From assembly GCF_015999245.1 (NCBI RefSeq), contig NZ_JAEAMR010000004.1, forward strand, positions 337,330 to 371,244: a stretch of 33,915 bases of DNA. The letters are read 5' to 3'. This stretch comes from Streptomyces sp. AV19. GTDB taxonomy: Bacteria > Actinomycetota > Actinomycetes > Streptomycetales > Streptomycetaceae. Position 1 is the stretch's first letter. Each line of letters opens with the position of its first letter. The translations under genes were made by a program, and so were the position numbers. Of the stretch, positions 32,023-33,915 are shown piece after piece. The notes beneath the pieces are model-generated. The model was not told where the DNA came from. It saw only the letters and a list, made by a program, of their open reading frames with translations, and made no database searches.

Positions 32023-32057
32023 AGACCCTTCGCACCCGCGAGGGGTCTTTTCGTTTC
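32023..32057 (+). terminator. Attenuator terminator of cimA
   Basis: Stem agacccttcgc / gcgaggggtct (11 bp with one G-U pair) and loop ACCC at 32023-32048, followed by TTTCGTTTC. It lies between the leader peptide and cimA. Confidence 0.75.
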
Positions 32058-32156
32058 CCGGACCACCAGCGCCGGGGGGCGGAGCGCGAGGGACCATGGA
32101 GGGCGGTGGAACCGGTCATTGAAGGAGACCGAGATCCCGACAGGAGTCAGACCAGC

Positions 32157-33779
32157 ATGACGGACGCACACCCGGACGACGGCTTCCACGTCGACGACGG
32201 CTTCCACGTCTTCGACACCACGCTGCGCGACGGCGCCCAGCGCGAGGGCATCAACCTCACCGTCGCGGACAAGCTGACCATCGCCCGGCACCTGGACGAC
32301 TTCGGGGTGGGCTTCATCGAGGGCGGCTGGCCCGGCGCCAACCCCCGGGACACGGAGTTCTTCCGGCGGGCCCGGGAGGAGATCGTCTTCCGGCACGCCC
32401 GGCTGGTCGCCTTCGGCGCCACCCGGCGGGCGGGGGTCCGGGCCGAGGACGACCCGCAGGTGGCCGCGCTGCTGGACTCCGGCGCCCCGGTCGTCACGCT
32501 GGTCGCCAAGTCCCACGACCGGCACGTCGAACTGGCCCTGCGCACCACGCTCGACGAGAACCTCGCCATGATCCGTGACACCGTCGCCCACCTCCGCGCG
32601 CACGGCCGCCGGGTCTTCGTCGACTGCGAGCACTTCTTCGACGGCTACCGCGCGAACCCGAAGTACGCGCTGCGGGTGGTGCGGACCGCGCACGAGGCCG
32701 GTGCCGACGTCGTCGTCCTCTGCGACACCAACGGCGGCATGCTGCCGGACCGGATCGGCGCCGTCGTGGCGGAGGTGCTCGCGGCCACCGGGGCGCGGCT
32801 GGGCATCCACGCCCAGGACGACACCGGGTGCGCCGTGGCCAACACGCTGGCCGCCGTGGACGCCGGGGCCACGCACGTGCAGTGCACGGCCAACGGTTAC
32901 GGCGAACGCGTCGGCAACGCCAACCTGTTCCCCGTCGTGGCCGCGCTGGAGCTCAAACACGACCGGCGCGTGCTGCCGCCCGGCAAGCTCGCCGAGATGA
33001 CCCGGGTGTCGCACGCCATCGCCGAGGTCGTCAACCTCACGCCGTCCACGCACCAGCCGTACGTGGGCGTCTCGGCCTTCGCCCACAAGGCCGGGCTGCA
33101 CGCGTCCGCGATCAAGGTGGACCCGGACCTGTACCAGCACATCGACCCCGAACGGGTCGGCAACACCATGCGGATGCTGGTCTCCGACATGGCCGGCCGG
33201 GCCTCCGTCGAGCTCAAGGGCAAGGAACTCGGCATCGACCTGGGCGGCGACCGCGAGCTCGTCGGGCGGGTGGTCGAGCGGGTCAAGGAGCGCGAGGCGC
33301 AGGGCTACACGTACGAGGCGGCCGACGCGTCCTTCGAACTCCTCCTCCGCGCCGAGGTGACGGGCCGGGCCCTGCGCTACTACCGCGTCGAGTCCTGGCG
33401 CGCGATCGTCGAGGACCGGCCGGACGGGACGCACGCGAACGAGGCGACGGTGAAGCTCTGGGCGAAGGGCGAGCGGATCGTCGCGACGGCGGAGGGGAAC
33501 GGCCCGGTCAACGCGCTCGACCGGGCGCTGCGGGTGGCTCTCGAACGCATCTACCCCGAGCTCGCCGCTCTGGAGCTGACGGACTACAAGGTCCGCATCC
33601 TGGAGGGGAGTCTGGGGACGGGCTCGATCACGCGGGTGCTCGTCTCGACGAGCGACGAGCGGGGGGAGTGGTCGACGGTCGGGGTGGCCGAGAATGTCAT
33701 CGCGGCGTCGTGGCAGGCGCTGGACGATGCGTATGTGTACGGGCTGTGGCGGGCGGGGGTGGCCCCCCTGGGGGATTGA
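32157..33779 (+). CDS. cimA: Citramalate synthase (2-isopropylmalate synthase family)
   Basis: A 540-residue enzyme joining acetyl-CoA to pyruvate (citramalate, for isoleucine) in the LeuA-like family. The DTTLRDGAQREGI active-site segment, with catalytic Arg-Asp, is near residues 22-34. GIHAQDDTGCAVANTLAAVDAGATHVQCTANGYGERVGNANL carries the His-x-x metal ligand region. The C-terminus (LRYYRVESWRAIVEDRP, ATVKLWAKGERIVATAEGNGPVNALDRALR) is the LeuA regulatory dimer domain. AGGAG lies 10 bases before the ATG at 32157; the GTG at 32106 is not favoured. The first 18-base coding repeat is duplicated at 32175-32210. Expression is probably set by the leader peptide upstream. Confidence 0.92.
   Translation: MTDAHPDDGFHVDDGFHVFDTTLRDGAQREGINLTVADKLTIARHLDDFGVGFIEGGWPGANPRDTEFFRRAREEIVFRHARLVAFGATRRAGVRAEDDPQVAALLDSGAPVVTLVAKSHDRHVELALRTTLDENLAMIRDTVAHLRAHGRRVFVDCEHFFDGYRANPKYALRVVRTAHEAGADVVVLCDTNGGMLPDRIGAVVAEVLAATGARLGIHAQDDTGCAVANTLAAVDAGATHVQCTANGYGERVGNANLFPVVAALELKHDRRVLPPGKLAEMTRVSHAIAEVVNLTPSTHQPYVGVSAFAHKAGLHASAIKVDPDLYQHIDPERVGNTMRMLVSDMAGRASVELKGKELGIDLGGDRELVGRVVERVKEREAQGYTYEAADASFELLLRAEVTGRALRYYRVESWRAIVEDRPDGTHANEATVKLWAKGERIVATAEGNGPVNALDRALRVALERIYPELAALELTDYKVRILEGSLGTGSITRVLVSTSDERGEWSTVGVAENVIAASWQALDDAYVYGLWRAGVAPLGD
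32175..32210 (+). repeat. Perfect 18-bp tandem duplication in the cimA N-terminus
   Basis: gacgacggcttccacgtc occurs twice, giving DDGFHV twice directly before the catalytic DTTLRDG. Confidence 0.9.
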
Positions 33780-33782
33780 GCC

Positions 33783-33915
33783 CCACCCCGCCCTCTCCCC
33801 GTCTCCGCAGGGGCTGCGCGCCCCTGCGCCACCCCGCGGGGCGCGGGGCGCGCCGGGCCTGCGCTCCGCGCGGGTGGGCGGGGCTCCGCCCCGGACCCCG
33901 AAGCGCCCTCCGGGC
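33783..33915. repeat. Dispersed intergenic repeat, copy E (diverged)
   Basis: Three bases after the cimA stop: ccccgccctctccccgtctccgcag, related to the shared ccctttcaccgtttc core, then GC hairpins (caggggctgcgcgcccctg, ggggctccgcccc). It runs to or beyond the window end. No gene is seen in this stretch. Confidence 0.55.

Noticed and set aside
1..33915. CRISPR array, tRNA, rRNA or phage genes
   Set aside because: No regularly spaced short repeats, cloverleaf, rRNA or integrase/portal motifs were recognised by eye; a tRNA search program could still find a missed one.

Overview
The window looks like chromosomal DNA of a Streptomyces or close relative. GC content is very high, third codon positions are almost always G or C, GTG starts and GGAGG-type ribosome sites are common, and several secreted proteins carry Tat-like signals. 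Family-level markers agree: DUF5753/DUF397 regulator pairs, conservon (cvn) genes, an AccB/AccE carboxylase pair and a cimA with an amino-acid leader peptide. I see no transposase, integrase, CRISPR array, tRNA or rRNA.

Layout. 1-2206: the 3' end of a 4-carboxymuconolactone decarboxylase gene, an MBL-fold hydrolase and exonuclease III. 2231-4677: a secreted SGNH/GDSL hydrolase (minus) and a small uncharacterised protein. 4682-4866: a terminator followed by a nested inverted-repeat element. 5000-6447: a cytochrome P450 with its own 3Fe-4S ferredoxin, ended by a hairpin shared with a convergent beta-lactamase-fold serine hydrolase. 7536-11630: the proline catabolism locus, with a PucR-type regulator divergent from proline dehydrogenase and P5C dehydrogenase. 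11695-14091: a Nudix protein, then an XRE/DUF5753 regulator with two tandem DUF397 genes, the second frameshifted.

14092-17378 is the most disturbed part. It holds a long imperfect inverted repeat, a broken copy of a 44-codon gene, a frameshifted SDR gene, an amidohydrolase gene, and then an intact copy of the 44-codon gene. The two copies are direct repeats flanking the SDR-amidohydrolase pair. From 17375 on come a Tat-exported metallophosphoesterase (minus), leuB and ilvE, then a remnant of a conservon: the last 36 sense codons of a roadblock (cvnB-like) gene, intact cvnC-like and cvnD-like genes, and no cvnA. 23017-27356 (minus) holds accE, accB and a PL8 polysaccharide lyase. 27547-31872 holds a YceI protein, an FAD monooxygenase divergent from a TetR regulator, and an MHS-type transporter. 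The window closes with cimA behind a branched-chain leader peptide and intrinsic terminator, which is a readable attenuator.

Functional links. leuB, ilvE and cimA all serve branched-chain amino acid synthesis; only cimA shows attenuation, while ilvE has a dyad over its likely -10 box. The put genes form a self-contained proline-to-glutamate pathway. A dispersed intergenic repeat follows stop codons at several places (4712, 21447, 22822, 30401, 33783); at ilvE it sits exactly at the junction with the truncated conservon gene, so it may have taken part in a deletion.
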